A stretch of 5,815 bases of DNA, taken from contig CAINOM010000013.1 of assembly GCA_903851455.1 (NCBI GenBank), positions 1 through 5,815 on the forward strand, given 5' to 3'. The stretch is from an uncultured Bacteroidota bacterium (lineage in GTDB: Bacteria > Bacteroidota > Bacteroidia > Chitinophagales > Chitinophagaceae). Position 1 is the first letter of the stretch; each line of letters starts with the position of its first letter. Shown piece by piece: positions 1-5,473 of the stretch. The position numbers were made by a program, and so were the translations under genes. The notes under the pieces are model-generated. The model had not been told where the DNA came from and did no database searches. It was given only the letters and a program-made list of their open reading frames with translations.

Positions 1-918
1 AAAGATTATTACAAAGTGCTAGGCGTTGATAAGAAAGCCTCGCAGGAAGAAATAAAAAAGGCATACCGCAAACTCGCGGTAAAATACCATCCCGACAAAA
101 ATCCGGGGGATAAGAAGTCCGAAGAAAAATTCAAAGAGATAAACGAGGCAAACGACATACTTGGGGACGTAGAAAAACGGAAAAAATACGATGACCTGGG
201 TGAGAACTGGCAGGCCTATCAGCAGGGAGGCTTCCCGAACGATTTCGGCCAGCGAGGAAAAGGAGGCAGGCAGCAAGGTCAGTCGCAGCAATACTATTCA
301 GGCGATGAGGGACAATTTTCCGACTTCTTCGAGTCGTTTTTCGGCAGCGGGGGCGGCGGTTTCGGCGGGAGCGGTTTCGGCGGTGGCCGTGGGAAGAGCC
401 GTTCGGCAAAGGGAGAAGACTACCAGGCAGAAGCGACGATCACGCTGGAGGAAGCATTTCATGGCACATCACGACAGGTAAATCTGCAGGAACAGAAACT
501 GAGCCTCAAACTAAAACCGGGCATTGAGGAAGGGCAGATACTGCGCATGAAGGACAAGGGCGGCCCTGGCAGAAACGGTGGGCCTAACGGCGACCTGCTG
601 ATAACCATACACGTAGCGCCCAACCAAAGGTTTGAACGCAAGGGGGATGACCTCTATTTCGACCAACCGCTGGATGCATTTACAGCTATGCTTGGCGGCA
701 AGCTCTCCGCTCATGGCATAGATAAGGCGGTGAACATAAAAATACCAGAAGGTACAGACAGCAACAAGGTGTTCCGGTTAAAGGGAATGGGCATGCCCAC
801 ATATAAAGACCCGAGCCAGCGGGGAGACGCATATGTAAAAGTGATCCTCACAGTACCGAAGAACCTCACACCGCAGGACAAAGAAATACTCAGTAAGATA
901 GCGGGTAAAATGGAATAA
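1..918 (+). CDS. J-domain co-chaperone, CbpA-like (DnaJ C-terminal domain, no zinc finger), 5' partial
   Basis: This is an Hsp40 co-chaperone that should deliver clients to DnaK and stimulate its ATPase in the cytoplasm. The reading frame is open from base 1 ([14 protein letters not shown]), so the true start lies a few codons outside the window; the GTG at 16 is an internal valine of the first J-domain helix. Numbering from base 1, the J-domain spans about residues 1-62 with the HPD motif at 30-32. A Gly/Phe-rich linker follows (about 70-135, with [11 protein letters not shown]), then two beta-rich client-binding domains (about 140-300). No cysteine is present, so the CxxCxGxG zinc finger of classical DnaJ is absent. 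This makes it a class B/CbpA-type protein, and about 305 residues fits that class. A C-terminal dimerisation segment is short or lacking. It ends 7 bases before a convergent gene. Family assignment is very secure; equivalence to E. coli CbpA itself is inference. Confidence 0.95.
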   Translation, partial: KDYYKVLGVDKKASQEEIKKAYRKLAVKYHPDKNPGDKKSEEKFKEINEANDILGDVEKRKKYDDLGENWQAYQQGGFPNDFGQRGKGGRQQGQSQQYYSGDEGQFSDFFESFFGSGGGGFGGSGFGGGRGKSRSAKGEDYQAEATITLEEAFHGTSRQVNLQEQKLSLKLKPGIEEGQILRMKDKGGPGRNGGPNGDLLITIHVAPNQRFERKGDDLYFDQPLDAFTAMLGGKLSAHGIDKAVNIKIPEGTDSNKVFRLKGMGMPTYKDPSQRGDAYVKVILTVPKNLTPQDKEILSKIAGKME

Positions 919-925
919 CCCACCC

Positions 926-1675
926 CTACGGCACGATCGCTGAATCAACCTGTGGATTACTTACTGCATTGTAGACATTCTTCCCGGTCGACTGGTCCTC
1001 GTATACCGACTGGTCGCTCACCGCACCGCTATACACTGCAAAATACACTTTGCTGCCACTCGCCAGCCCTGCATCATATAGTTCTTGTGCGCTGATCAGG
1101 TTAGTTACCTTGACACTATTTGCCGGAATGTTCTTTACGGTGCTGAACAGGAACGTGGACGGAGCATTGCTCACCGCCGGTGTACTACCCAGGAACAGTA
1201 CAAAGCTCCTTACCTGTGGGTCGCTCGTACAGTTCACCACAACCGTGTCATAGGTCGCGCCGGAGCCCGCTGTGATACCAACCGAGAACGTGGGGATGGC
1301 AGACAACTTTATATCATGATTGAGCGTTCCGCTGAGAAACTGGAAATTATTAGTGTTCGTTGCGCCATAGCCGGAATCTGTTGCCGTGATATCATACTGG
1401 CCGGTAACCGTGTTACTGAAAAAATAATAACCCGTATTGTCAGCGTTGATCGGCGTTCCGGTGGAGGTAGACGAAATAAGCGTGATCTTCACTGAATCAA
1501 TACCGGTCAACACCCTGCTGCCATACTGATCGTAAAGACTCACATGGCCGCTGATGCTGCCTGTGTACGAGGGACCCGCAGGGCCTGTCGGGCCAGAGGG
1601 GCCTTCCTTGGCACAGGAACTTACAAGGAAAATGACAGCTAAGGCTATAACGAGGGCAAAGTTGTTGTTTTTCAT
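926..1675 (-). CDS. Lipoprotein with collagen-like GPX linker and carboxypeptidase-regulatory-like domain
   Basis: A predicted envelope lipoprotein of 249 residues, function unknown. The N-terminus is a short polar stretch (MKNNN), a hydrophobic core (FALVIALAVIFLV) and a lipobox VSSC with the lipidated cysteine at 21. Right after it comes a run of collagen-like triplets (GPSGPTGPAGPS, residues 25-36), a spacer often seen behind the lipid anchor in Bacteroidota lipoproteins. Residues about 38-125 resemble a CarboxypepD_reg/transthyretin-like beta-sandwich (SGHVSLYDQYG, then NTGYYFFSNTVTGQYDITAT). Residues about 126-249 look like a second all-beta, Ser/Thr/Val-rich domain, perhaps FnIII- or Ig-like; I cannot name it. 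No catalytic motif is visible. It lies 57 bases downstream of the barrel gene on the same strand and could share its transcript. The stop is TAG at 926-928. Lipoprotein status is secure; domain names are by eye. Confidence 0.85.
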   Translation of the reverse strand: MKNNNFALVIALAVIFLVSSCAKEGPSGPTGPAGPSYTGSISGHVSLYDQYGSRVLTGIDSVKITLISSTSTGTPINADNTGYYFFSNTVTGQYDITATDSGYGATNTNNFQFLSGTLNHDIKLSAIPTFSVGITAGSGATYDTVVVNCTSDPQVRSFVLFLGSTPAVSNAPSTFLFSTVKNIPANSVKVTNLISAQELYDAGLASGSKVYFAVYSGAVSDQSVYEDQSTGKNVYNAVSNPQVDSAIVP

Positions 1676-1732
1676 GAATTGAATTTTACTTGTTAAAGAT
1701 CGCGGTGTTTGACAACAGGAAGTACTTAAAGT

Positions 1733-2392
1733 TTAAAAAAGATAGATGAAGCGCAAATTAAATAAATTGTTGAACTGCCCTTCGTTGCCATATCCATAGC
1801 CCAGCGGTATCCTCCCGGCCGGCCGGATTGATGTTATAGAATATTGGAAACGGGCATTTACGTAAAGCTTCTTGTAGAGCTTGCGGCTCATACCAAAAAT
1901 ATATTCAAGATCGGTTTTGCTGAAAGCATTGGCCTCCGGATCAATAAGCACCGGCTGATCAGCCAGCACCCACTCGCTCGACTTAATAAGATAGGCATAA
2001 GACATCCCCGCTTCCAGGTCAAATTTATGTACGATAAGGTGCAGGGTCAGTGGCACTTCCACATAGTTCAGGTTCATAAAGTACTTGATCACATAGGTAC
2101 CTATGGCCGGCGATTCGAGAATATCCTCTCCCCTGCTCCCTTTCTGCGAATAAAGTATCTCCATACTGGCGCCAAAGGACTGTGTGAAATGCACGTACAC
2201 TGTGCCTCCTGCATTCAAACCTACTTTGTGGTATCCGTAGTAGGTATCACCATCTACCTGGGTGAAGTTCATACCCAGTATCAGCCCGCCGTTAAACACC
2301 TTCGGGTCCTCAATAAAGTAATTGCTTTGGGCACGTGATCTCATACCACTTGCAAGTAACAGTATGACCAGGATAATAGACCGCACGCGCAT
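1733..2392 (-). CDS. Outer-membrane beta-barrel protein, PorT-like (OMP_b-brl_2 type)
   Basis: A 219-residue predicted outer-membrane barrel. It begins with a signal peptide (MRVRSIILVILLLASGMRSRA, probable cleavage after A21 before QS). The rest alternates polar and hydrophobic residues in beta-hairpin fashion: VFNGGLILGMNFTQVDGD, then GLNAGGTVYVHF, SFGASMEILYSQKGSRG, NYVEVPLTLHLIV, FDLEAGMSYAYLI and a final strand NLRFIYLF. The LxYSQKGS segment and the following YVEVPL segment are typical of the Bacteroidota 'porin family / PorT' barrels, and the terminal phenylalanine is the usual Bam-recognised C-terminus. Length is normal for these small 8-strand-like barrels. Its cargo or partner is unknown; the downstream lipoprotein is a possible functional neighbour, which is inference from position only. 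A perfect TAnnTTTG box lies 19 bases upstream of the ATG. Confidence 0.88.
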   Translation of the reverse strand: MRVRSIILVILLLASGMRSRAQSNYFIEDPKVFNGGLILGMNFTQVDGDTYYGYHKVGLNAGGTVYVHFTQSFGASMEILYSQKGSRGEDILESPAIGTYVIKYFMNLNYVEVPLTLHLIVHKFDLEAGMSYAYLIKSSEWVLADQPVLIDPEANAFSKTDLEYIFGMSRKLYKKLYVNARFQYSITSIRPAGRIPLGYGYGNEGQFNNLFNLRFIYLF

Positions 2393-2411
2393 TTATTGGG
2401 CTTTGTACCGG

Positions 2412-2419
2412 CAAAAGTA
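2412..2419 (-). promoter_or_regulatory. Candidate Bacteroidota -7 box for the barrel gene
   Basis: Read on the minus strand this is TACTTTTG, an exact match to the Bacteroidota -7 consensus TAnnTTTG. It ends 19 bases before the barrel ATG, a plausible distance. No TTG sits at the ideal -33 position, so this is a half-match only. Confidence 0.4.
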
Positions 2420-2440
2420 GGATTAAATGGGTCTAAGATA

Positions 2441-2468
2441 TTGATTTTTATATGGTGGCATAAGATTT
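2441..2468 (+). promoter_or_regulatory. Weak candidate promoter for the CsbD-like gene
   Basis: A TTG at 2441-2443 is followed after 17 bases by TAAGATTT at 2461-2468, a loose match to TTG-N17-23-TAnnTTTG. A second possible -7 element, TACCTTGT, is at 2470-2477 but lacks a well-spaced TTG. Either would give a short A-rich leader before the ATG at 2494. The gene must have a promoter here because its upstream neighbour is divergent; which box is used cannot be decided. Confidence 0.25.
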
Positions 2469-2493
2469 ATACCTTGTAAGCAAACATACAATT

Positions 2494-2682
2494 ATGGAAG
2501 ACAAAGAATTGCGCGAAAAATGGCCGGTGATCAAGGACAAGATCAAAGAACTCCATCCCGATATCAACGACGACGACCTCCACTACGAATTTGGCAAAGA
2601 ATCTGAGTTGCTGCTGCGCCTGCAGGAAAAACTAGGCAAGACAAACAAGGAAATAAAAGACTGGCTAAGCATTATGGGATAA
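2494..2682 (+). CDS. CsbD-like small stress protein
   Basis: A 62-residue, highly charged, helix-rich cytoplasmic protein matching the CsbD family pattern. An N-terminal tryptophan (W10) is followed by a basic amphipathic stretch (PVIKDKIKEL). Then come the acidic turn NDDDL at 25-29, a Gly-Lys pair (FGKESELL), and a second helix (LRLQEKLGKTNKEIKDWL). CsbD was first described as a sigma-B-controlled general stress protein of Bacillus; members are small stress-induced proteins of unknown molecular function. The Bacteroidota versions have this length. The start ATG at 2494 is the only in-frame start giving the full pattern, and the leader is A-rich without a Shine-Dalgarno. The gene stands alone, divergent from the barrel gene and convergent, 12 bases apart, with the MORN-repeat gene. 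Family assignment is good, though divergent at the extreme N-terminus; its role is unknown. Confidence 0.85.
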   Translation: MEDKELREKWPVIKDKIKELHPDINDDDLHYEFGKESELLLRLQEKLGKTNKEIKDWLSIMG

Positions 2683-2713
2683 AACTATATCCGGCTAATC
2701 CTCTTTTTTATCC
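2677..2713. repeat. Inverted repeat across the convergent gene junction
   Basis: GGATAAAA at 2677-2684 is exactly complementary to TTTTATCC at 2706-2713, leaving a 21-base loop that contains both stop-side ends of the two convergent genes. An alternative smaller hairpin, GGATA/TATCC (2677-2681 with 2688-2692), lies inside it. The stem is AT-rich and the loop long, so terminator activity is doubtful; it is the only dyad symmetry I can see at this junction. Confidence 0.25.
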
Positions 2714-3366
2714 AGTTCCCCATTTTCGGTATAGGACTCCCAATGCCCGGTTTTCTCCGGGCTATAGGTTTTACGGCTCATCACCTTTTCCACCTTTCTG
2801 TTTTCTACCGGATCTTCTACTATCACGGTATCATGAACCGTTGTTGCAACTGCAGCATAAAAACCATTTACTTTGAGTTTACCATTTGGGTAATACTCCT
2901 GGTAGGTGCCTGAAAGACAGGAATTTTTTATACCCTTATCATCTATGACCGCATAGTTATAAACGGTCTTTAGTTTGCCCGTGCTGTAAAACTCCTGCCA
3001 GGTACCAATCGGGCTACCCTTTTCGTAGTAGCCTGTGAGCTTCACTTTGGCGCCCGCATAATGTTCTGTCCATCTTCCTGTCTGCAGATATTTTTCACCT
3101 TCAGCCACATAGCTGCCTTCCGCGATCACTTTGCGCTCTTTGTTCAGCAACTTGTAGTAAGAGCCTTCTTCTTCAAGACAAACGATATTGCTTGTATCTC
3201 CCGAAGCTACATAGTATTTCAGTGAGTCGTTTTCTTTTATCAGCCTGTTCTCCTCTTCCGATGTGAATTCAAAGGGAATAGGCCCCTGGGAATTTGATTG
3301 CGCAAACGTTTTTGAAGCAATACAAATACAAAACGTGATAGCTGCAAATAAGAGCGATCTGTTCAT
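2695..3366 (-). CDS. Secreted MORN_2/YwqK-type repeat protein
   Basis: A 223-residue exported protein of unknown function. A signal peptide (hydrophobic LLFAAITFCICIA, probable cleavage after A22 in KTFA-QS) precedes a Glu-rich segment. Then come four copies of the G-x-W/Y-x-E-x-Y-x-x-G-K-L-K pattern: GRWTEHYAGAKVKL (97-110), GTWQEFYSTGKLK (121-133), GTYQEYYPNGKLK (153-165) and GHWESYTENGEL (207-218). This is the MORN_2 variant repeat. Databases often label such proteins 'toxin-antitoxin system YwqK family antitoxin', but here there is a signal peptide and no toxin neighbour, so an antitoxin role is not supported. An envelope or periplasmic scaffold role is more likely, as inference. Its ATG overlaps the stop of the upstream MmcQ/YjbR gene (ATGA), so the two are probably translated from one transcript. 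The repeats are secure; the function is not known. Confidence 0.88.
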   Translation of the reverse strand: MNRSLLFAAITFCICIASKTFAQSNSQGPIPFEFTSEEENRLIKENDSLKYYVASGDTSNIVCLEEEGSYYKLLNKERKVIAEGSYVAEGEKYLQTGRWTEHYAGAKVKLTGYYEKGSPIGTWQEFYSTGKLKTVYNYAVIDDKGIKNSCLSGTYQEYYPNGKLKVNGFYAAVATTVHDTVIVEDPVENRKVEKVMSRKTYSPEKTGHWESYTENGELDKKED

Positions 3367-3698
3367 CGTGATTTCTTTTTAGGTTTAGCCACAAGCTCGT
3401 AGGAGTGGTCTATCTGTTCTTTCAATTGTTTCTTGCTGAGTGTATTATCAATGATCACGGTGTTCCAGTGCTTCTTGTTCATGTGGTAGCCCGGCAGGAT
3501 ACATTCGTATTGCTCGCGCAGCTCTATAGCCCGCTCCGGATCGCACTTCACATTGAATTGCAGCGGCTGATCCAGGAGCCCCACCAGTAAAAATATCTTA
3601 CCGCCTACCTTAAAAACCAGCGTCTCCTCACCAAACGGAAACCCTTCTTCCACACCGGGTTTTGATAATGAATAAGTCCGTATTTCTTCAACATTCAT
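3363..3698 (-). CDS. MmcQ/YjbR family protein
   Basis: A 111-residue cytoplasmic protein of the MmcQ/YjbR family (CyaY-like fold), normal in length for the family. The family signature is clear: an N-terminal helix with LSKPGVEEGFPFGEETLVFKV, then GGKIFLLV, the central strand FNVKCDPERAIELRE, and the diagnostic PGYHMNKKHWNTV followed by a C-terminal helix (LKEQIDHSYELV) and a basic tail (KPKKKSR). Members are often called DNA-binding from structural studies, but their cellular role is not established. The ATG at 3698 gives the standard N-terminus. A perfect -7-like box lies 22 bases upstream, and the TGA stop overlaps the start of the MORN-repeat gene by four bases. It is therefore the first gene of a two-gene operon. 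Family assignment is secure; biochemical function is open. Confidence 0.92.
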   Translation of the reverse strand: MNVEEIRTYSLSKPGVEEGFPFGEETLVFKVGGKIFLLVGLLDQPLQFNVKCDPERAIELREQYECILPGYHMNKKHWNTVIIDNTLSKKQLKEQIDHSYELVAKPKKKSR

Positions 3699-3720
3699 GG
3701 TCGTGCAGCAATGAAGTGCG

Positions 3721-3728
3721 CAAAGGTA
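3721..3728 (-). promoter_or_regulatory. Candidate -7 box for the MmcQ/YjbR-MORN operon
   Basis: On the minus strand this reads TACCTTTG, an exact TAnnTTTG, 22 bases before the ATG. At the -33 distance there is only TTA (3752-3754, 23 bases away) instead of TTG. The location in a divergent intergenic region supports a promoter here. Confidence 0.45.
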
Positions 3729-3744
3729 TGGAAAAAAACAGGCC

Positions 3745-3789
3745 TTAATATTAACTTAATATCGCGCTGCCCATGTTGGCATAATATTA
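3745..3789. repeat. Repeated TAATATTA palindromes in the divergent promoter region
   Basis: A perfect 10-base palindrome TTAATATTAA lies at 3745-3754. TTAATAT recurs at 3756-3762, exactly 11 bases after the first copy. A second TAATATTA is at 3782-3789, 36 bases after the first. Because they sit upstream of the -7 box of the MmcQ/YjbR operon, they could be operator half-sites or an AT-rich UP-like element. AT-rich palindromes also arise by chance, so regulatory use is inference. Confidence 0.3.
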
Positions 3790-3813
3790 CTATGCTATTA
3801 AGTAATTGTAAAT

Positions 3814-3823
3814 CGCAATTGCG
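3814..3823. promoter_or_regulatory. Perfect palindrome CGCAATTGCG, candidate operator
   Basis: A 10-base perfect palindrome with GC-rich ends, in an otherwise AT-rich intergenic stretch. It overlaps the TTG (3819-3821) that is a possible -33 element for the acidic small protein gene. This is where a repressor site would be expected, but no regulator gene is nearby. Confidence 0.25.
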
Positions 3824-3846
3824 GCTTAATGTTTAGCCTAAATTGT
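3819..3846 (+). promoter_or_regulatory. Weak candidate promoter for the acidic small protein
   Basis: TTG at 3819-3821, 17 bases, then TAAATTGT at 3839-3846, a one-mismatch version of TAnnTTTG. The box ends 32 bases before the ATG. An alternative is TTG at 3806-3808 with the TAATGTTTA sequence starting at 3828. Neither is a full consensus match. Confidence 0.25.
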
Positions 3847-3878
3847 ACAACATTTCAAAAACCTAAAAAACAATTATC

Positions 3879-4058
3879 ATGGAAAACACATTCAGCGAAG
3901 AAGAACTGCCACGTAACACGCCACAGGGCAATAACGAAGAGCAGGACACCGAAGACACCTCATTTGAAGAGGAAGGAGAAGAAAACTTCGAAGACGAAGA
4001 TGAAGACGAACTCGATAAAGAGGCGGATGAGGAAACAGACGAGGCCGACGAAGCCTGA
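3879..4058 (+). CDS. Extremely acidic 59-residue small protein
   Basis: An open frame ATG (3879) to TGA (4056-4058), 59 residues, beginning MENTFSEEELPRNTPQ and ending DEETDEADEA. I count 21 Glu and 9 Asp, with only one Arg and one Lys: about half the protein is acidic and the net charge is near -28. There is no signal peptide, cysteine, tryptophan or membrane segment, so it is probably cytoplasmic and disordered. Three things support it as a real gene: an A-rich leader (CCTAAAAAACAATTATC) of the kind used by Bacteroidota, a promoter-sized intergenic region upstream, and a strong rho-independent terminator starting 24 bases after the stop. A longer + strand frame starting at 3829 overlaps it, but is rich in Lys/Thr/Arg and looks like a shadow. 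Function is not recognisable; a nucleic-acid mimic, a cation or basic-protein binder, or a stress-related disordered peptide are possible guesses. Confidence 0.72.
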   Translation: MENTFSEEELPRNTPQGNNEEQDTEDTSFEEEGEENFEDEDEDELDKEADEETDEADEA

Positions 4059-4082
4059 TCCGTTTTATCGAACAGCCGATTT

Positions 4083-4118
4083 GTACTGGCCTTGCAATGC
4101 AGGGCCAGTACTTTTTAT
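4083..4118 (+). terminator. Rho-independent terminator of the acidic small protein gene
   Basis: GTACTGGCC (4083-4091) pairs perfectly with GGCCAGTAC (4103-4111). The stem can extend inward through TTGC/GCAG with one G-U pair to a 3-base loop. It is followed immediately by TTTTT (4112-4116). It begins 24 bases after the stop codon, a textbook intrinsic terminator, and is the strongest hairpin in the window. Confidence 0.88.
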
Positions 4119-4163
4119 ACCACAGCCCTTGATGTAATTCCCGCATCGAGCCCGCACAAACTT

Positions 4164-4197
4164 AAAAAGCTGCTCTTGTTTCCAGGCGCAGCTTTTT
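4164..4197. terminator. Bidirectional terminator hairpin
   Basis: AAAAAGCTGC (4164-4173) is perfectly complementary to GCAGCTTTTT (4188-4197). After one mismatch the stem resumes with CTTG/CAGG (4175-4178 with 4183-4186, one G-U) and a TTTC loop. The flanking A5 and T5 tracts make it work on either strand. On the minus strand it ends the TlpA-like gene, whose stop lies 23 bases away. On the + strand it backs up the first terminator. Confidence 0.85.
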
Positions 4198-4220
4198 ATT
4201 TGAGTACGTTTAAATCAACA

Positions 4221-5369
4221 TTATTTCAGCACACTCTTCAGTGCTTCTTCCAGTTGCTCGCCGCGAAGGTTTTTACCTATGATCCTTCCTGCCGTGTCTA
4301 TAAGAAAGTTGGAAGGAATAGACTCAATATTGTATGTAGCCACCGCCATTGAGTGCCAGCCCTGCAGATCGCTCACATGCGTCCACACGAGTCCGTCATC
4401 CCTTATTGCTCTCTGCCAGGCGTCTTTGTTGTTGTCAAGAGATACGCTGAATATGGTAAAGTTCTTGTCCTTATATTTTGCATAAGCTGCAACTACATTA
4501 GGGTTCTCCGCACGGCAAGGCCCGCACCATGAAGCCCAGAAATCCAGCAGCACATACTTACCTCTGAATGAAGAAAGCGAAATAGTTTTCCCATTCACAT
4601 CCGGCAGTGAAACCTCTGGCGCATCTTTCCCGCCACCGGCAGCTACCATGCCCGGAACGGTCTTCCTGGAAGGTCCGCTCTGACGGGTGGATACCTTTAC
4701 GTAGTATTCCGTAAAATCCTTGGTCATCCTGGCCCCAGGGAACCTGCGCCCAAGGCCCTGCGTGAAGGCATCAAGATAAGTGCCTTCTGTTACCGGGCTG
4801 AGCATCCTTACCGCAAATATTGCATTAGGCTCATAGGTAGTGGTATCCGCAAAACGCTCCACATATTGCGTAAACTGTATGCCTTTGTCCTGGAAATCTT
4901 TCTGCGCTACAGACAGCATACTGTCATTACCCTTTGCCTTCAGTGTGTCGAGGACAACGCTCATCATGTTAAAATCGTTGAGGTGGGCACGGAGCACAGC
5001 AAGGTAGCCCTGCAACTGAACCGAGGCAGGAGAGCCGGCAACAGTGTATTTCTCCAGCGAATTCCAGTCGCCGGTGATCTTCATGTTCCCTTTGTCTACA
5101 GCAAGTAATATGTATTTTCTCTGTCGGAAATGTATACGGTATAAACCCGGCTCCGGTGCAACGCCCGATAACTCAAAATGCCCGTCTGCGTTTGCATGCA
5201 CAGAATCGACGATCGTGATGATCTCATTGGCGTTCAACTGCTCCAGTACCACCGTCTGCTCCGGCAGGTTACTGATATTTGCTATGATAGTGAACTTGCG
5301 GTTGCTGTTGCTGCATGCAGTTAACCCGGATAGCGCAATAAGGATAAAGAGTAGTTGTTTTGATCTCAT
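4221..5369 (-). CDS. TlpA-family thiol-disulfide oxidoreductase lipoprotein with DUF4369-like N-terminal domain
   Basis: A membrane-anchored thioredoxin-like protein of 382 residues, facing the periplasm. The N-terminus (MRSKQLLFILIALSGLTACS) is a lipoprotein signal with lipobox LTAC, Cys19. Residues about 25-115 form a beta-rich DUF4369-like domain (FTIIANISNLPEQTVVLEQL, then DGHFELSGVAPEPGLYRI), and 120-225 a helical linker. A Gly-rich hinge (about 240-247) leads to an AhpC/TSA-Redoxin/TlpA domain at about 248-382. That domain carries LLDFWASWCGPCRAENP with the redox pair Cys282/Cys285 and the cis-proline in SIPSNFLID (Pro352), so the active site is intact. Such proteins reduce or shuffle disulfides, for example in cytochrome c maturation or during envelope stress, but the substrate of this one cannot be read from sequence. 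The ATG at 5369 is followed by a good lipoprotein signal; an exact -7 box lies 23 bases upstream. It stands in its own unit, 104 bases after the thioesterase gene. Confidence 0.95.
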   Translation of the reverse strand: MRSKQLLFILIALSGLTACSNSNRKFTIIANISNLPEQTVVLEQLNANEIITIVDSVHANADGHFELSGVAPEPGLYRIHFRQRKYILLAVDKGNMKITGDWNSLEKYTVAGSPASVQLQGYLAVLRAHLNDFNMMSVVLDTLKAKGNDSMLSVAQKDFQDKGIQFTQYVERFADTTTYEPNAIFAVRMLSPVTEGTYLDAFTQGLGRRFPGARMTKDFTEYYVKVSTRQSGPSRKTVPGMVAAGGGKDAPEVSLPDVNGKTISLSSFRGKYVLLDFWASWCGPCRAENPNVVAAYAKYKDKNFTIFSVSLDNNKDAWQRAIRDDGLVWTHVSDLQGWHSMAVATYNIESIPSNFLIDTAGRIIGKNLRGEQLEEALKSVLK

Positions 5370-5392
5370 TCAGGGTATTTTATGCCACAATC

Positions 5393-5400
5393 CAAAATTA
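5393..5400 (-). promoter_or_regulatory. Candidate -7 box for the TlpA-like gene
   Basis: On the minus strand this reads TAATTTTG, an exact TAnnTTTG, 23 bases before the ATG. The nearest upstream TTG triplets are only 6 and 13 bases away instead of about 20, so the -33 half is poor. The surrounding 104-base gap is strongly AT-rich, and a weak AT-only hairpin (5429-5435 with 5443-5449) follows the thioesterase gene. Confidence 0.4.
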
Positions 5401-5473
5401 ATGAGTCAAACGTCAAGAAATGCCTAAAATTTTAAAACACAGTTAAAATATAAAAATTCGTGTCTGCCGATGT

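Noticed and set aside
16..18. GTG as start of the J-protein
   Set aside because: The frame is open back to base 1 and the preceding residues KDYYK are part of the conserved J-domain start, so the gene begins outside the window.
350..395. GGCGG/TTCGGCGG repeats resembling a tandem repeat
   Set aside because: These encode the Gly/Phe-rich linker normal for J-proteins.
1085..1495. A 136-codon + strand frame antisense to the lipoprotein
   Set aside because: It is rich in Arg and Cys with no start context or domain pattern, while the minus strand encodes a clear lipoprotein; it is a shadow frame.
1815..1826. GC-rich palindrome CCGGCCGGCCGG
   Set aside because: It lies inside the barrel gene and encodes part of an ordinary loop (RPAGR); the symmetry is explained by codon choice.
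2695..3698. A toxin-antitoxin module formed by the MmcQ/YjbR and YwqK-type genes
   Set aside because: The YwqK-type protein carries an export signal and MmcQ/YjbR is not a known toxin family; no evidence beyond the database label supports it.
3829..4137. A 102-codon + strand frame overlapping the acidic small gene
   Set aside because: It is rich in Lys, Thr and Arg with no domain pattern, and its stop falls beyond the strong terminator hairpin. The 59-codon frame fits the leader and the terminator better, and the Lys/Arg bias is what a shifted reading of GAA/GAC repeats produces.
5429..5449. AT-only inverted repeat after the thioesterase gene as a terminator
   Set aside because: A 7-base A/T stem with a 7-base loop is too weak to call a terminator in such AT-rich DNA.
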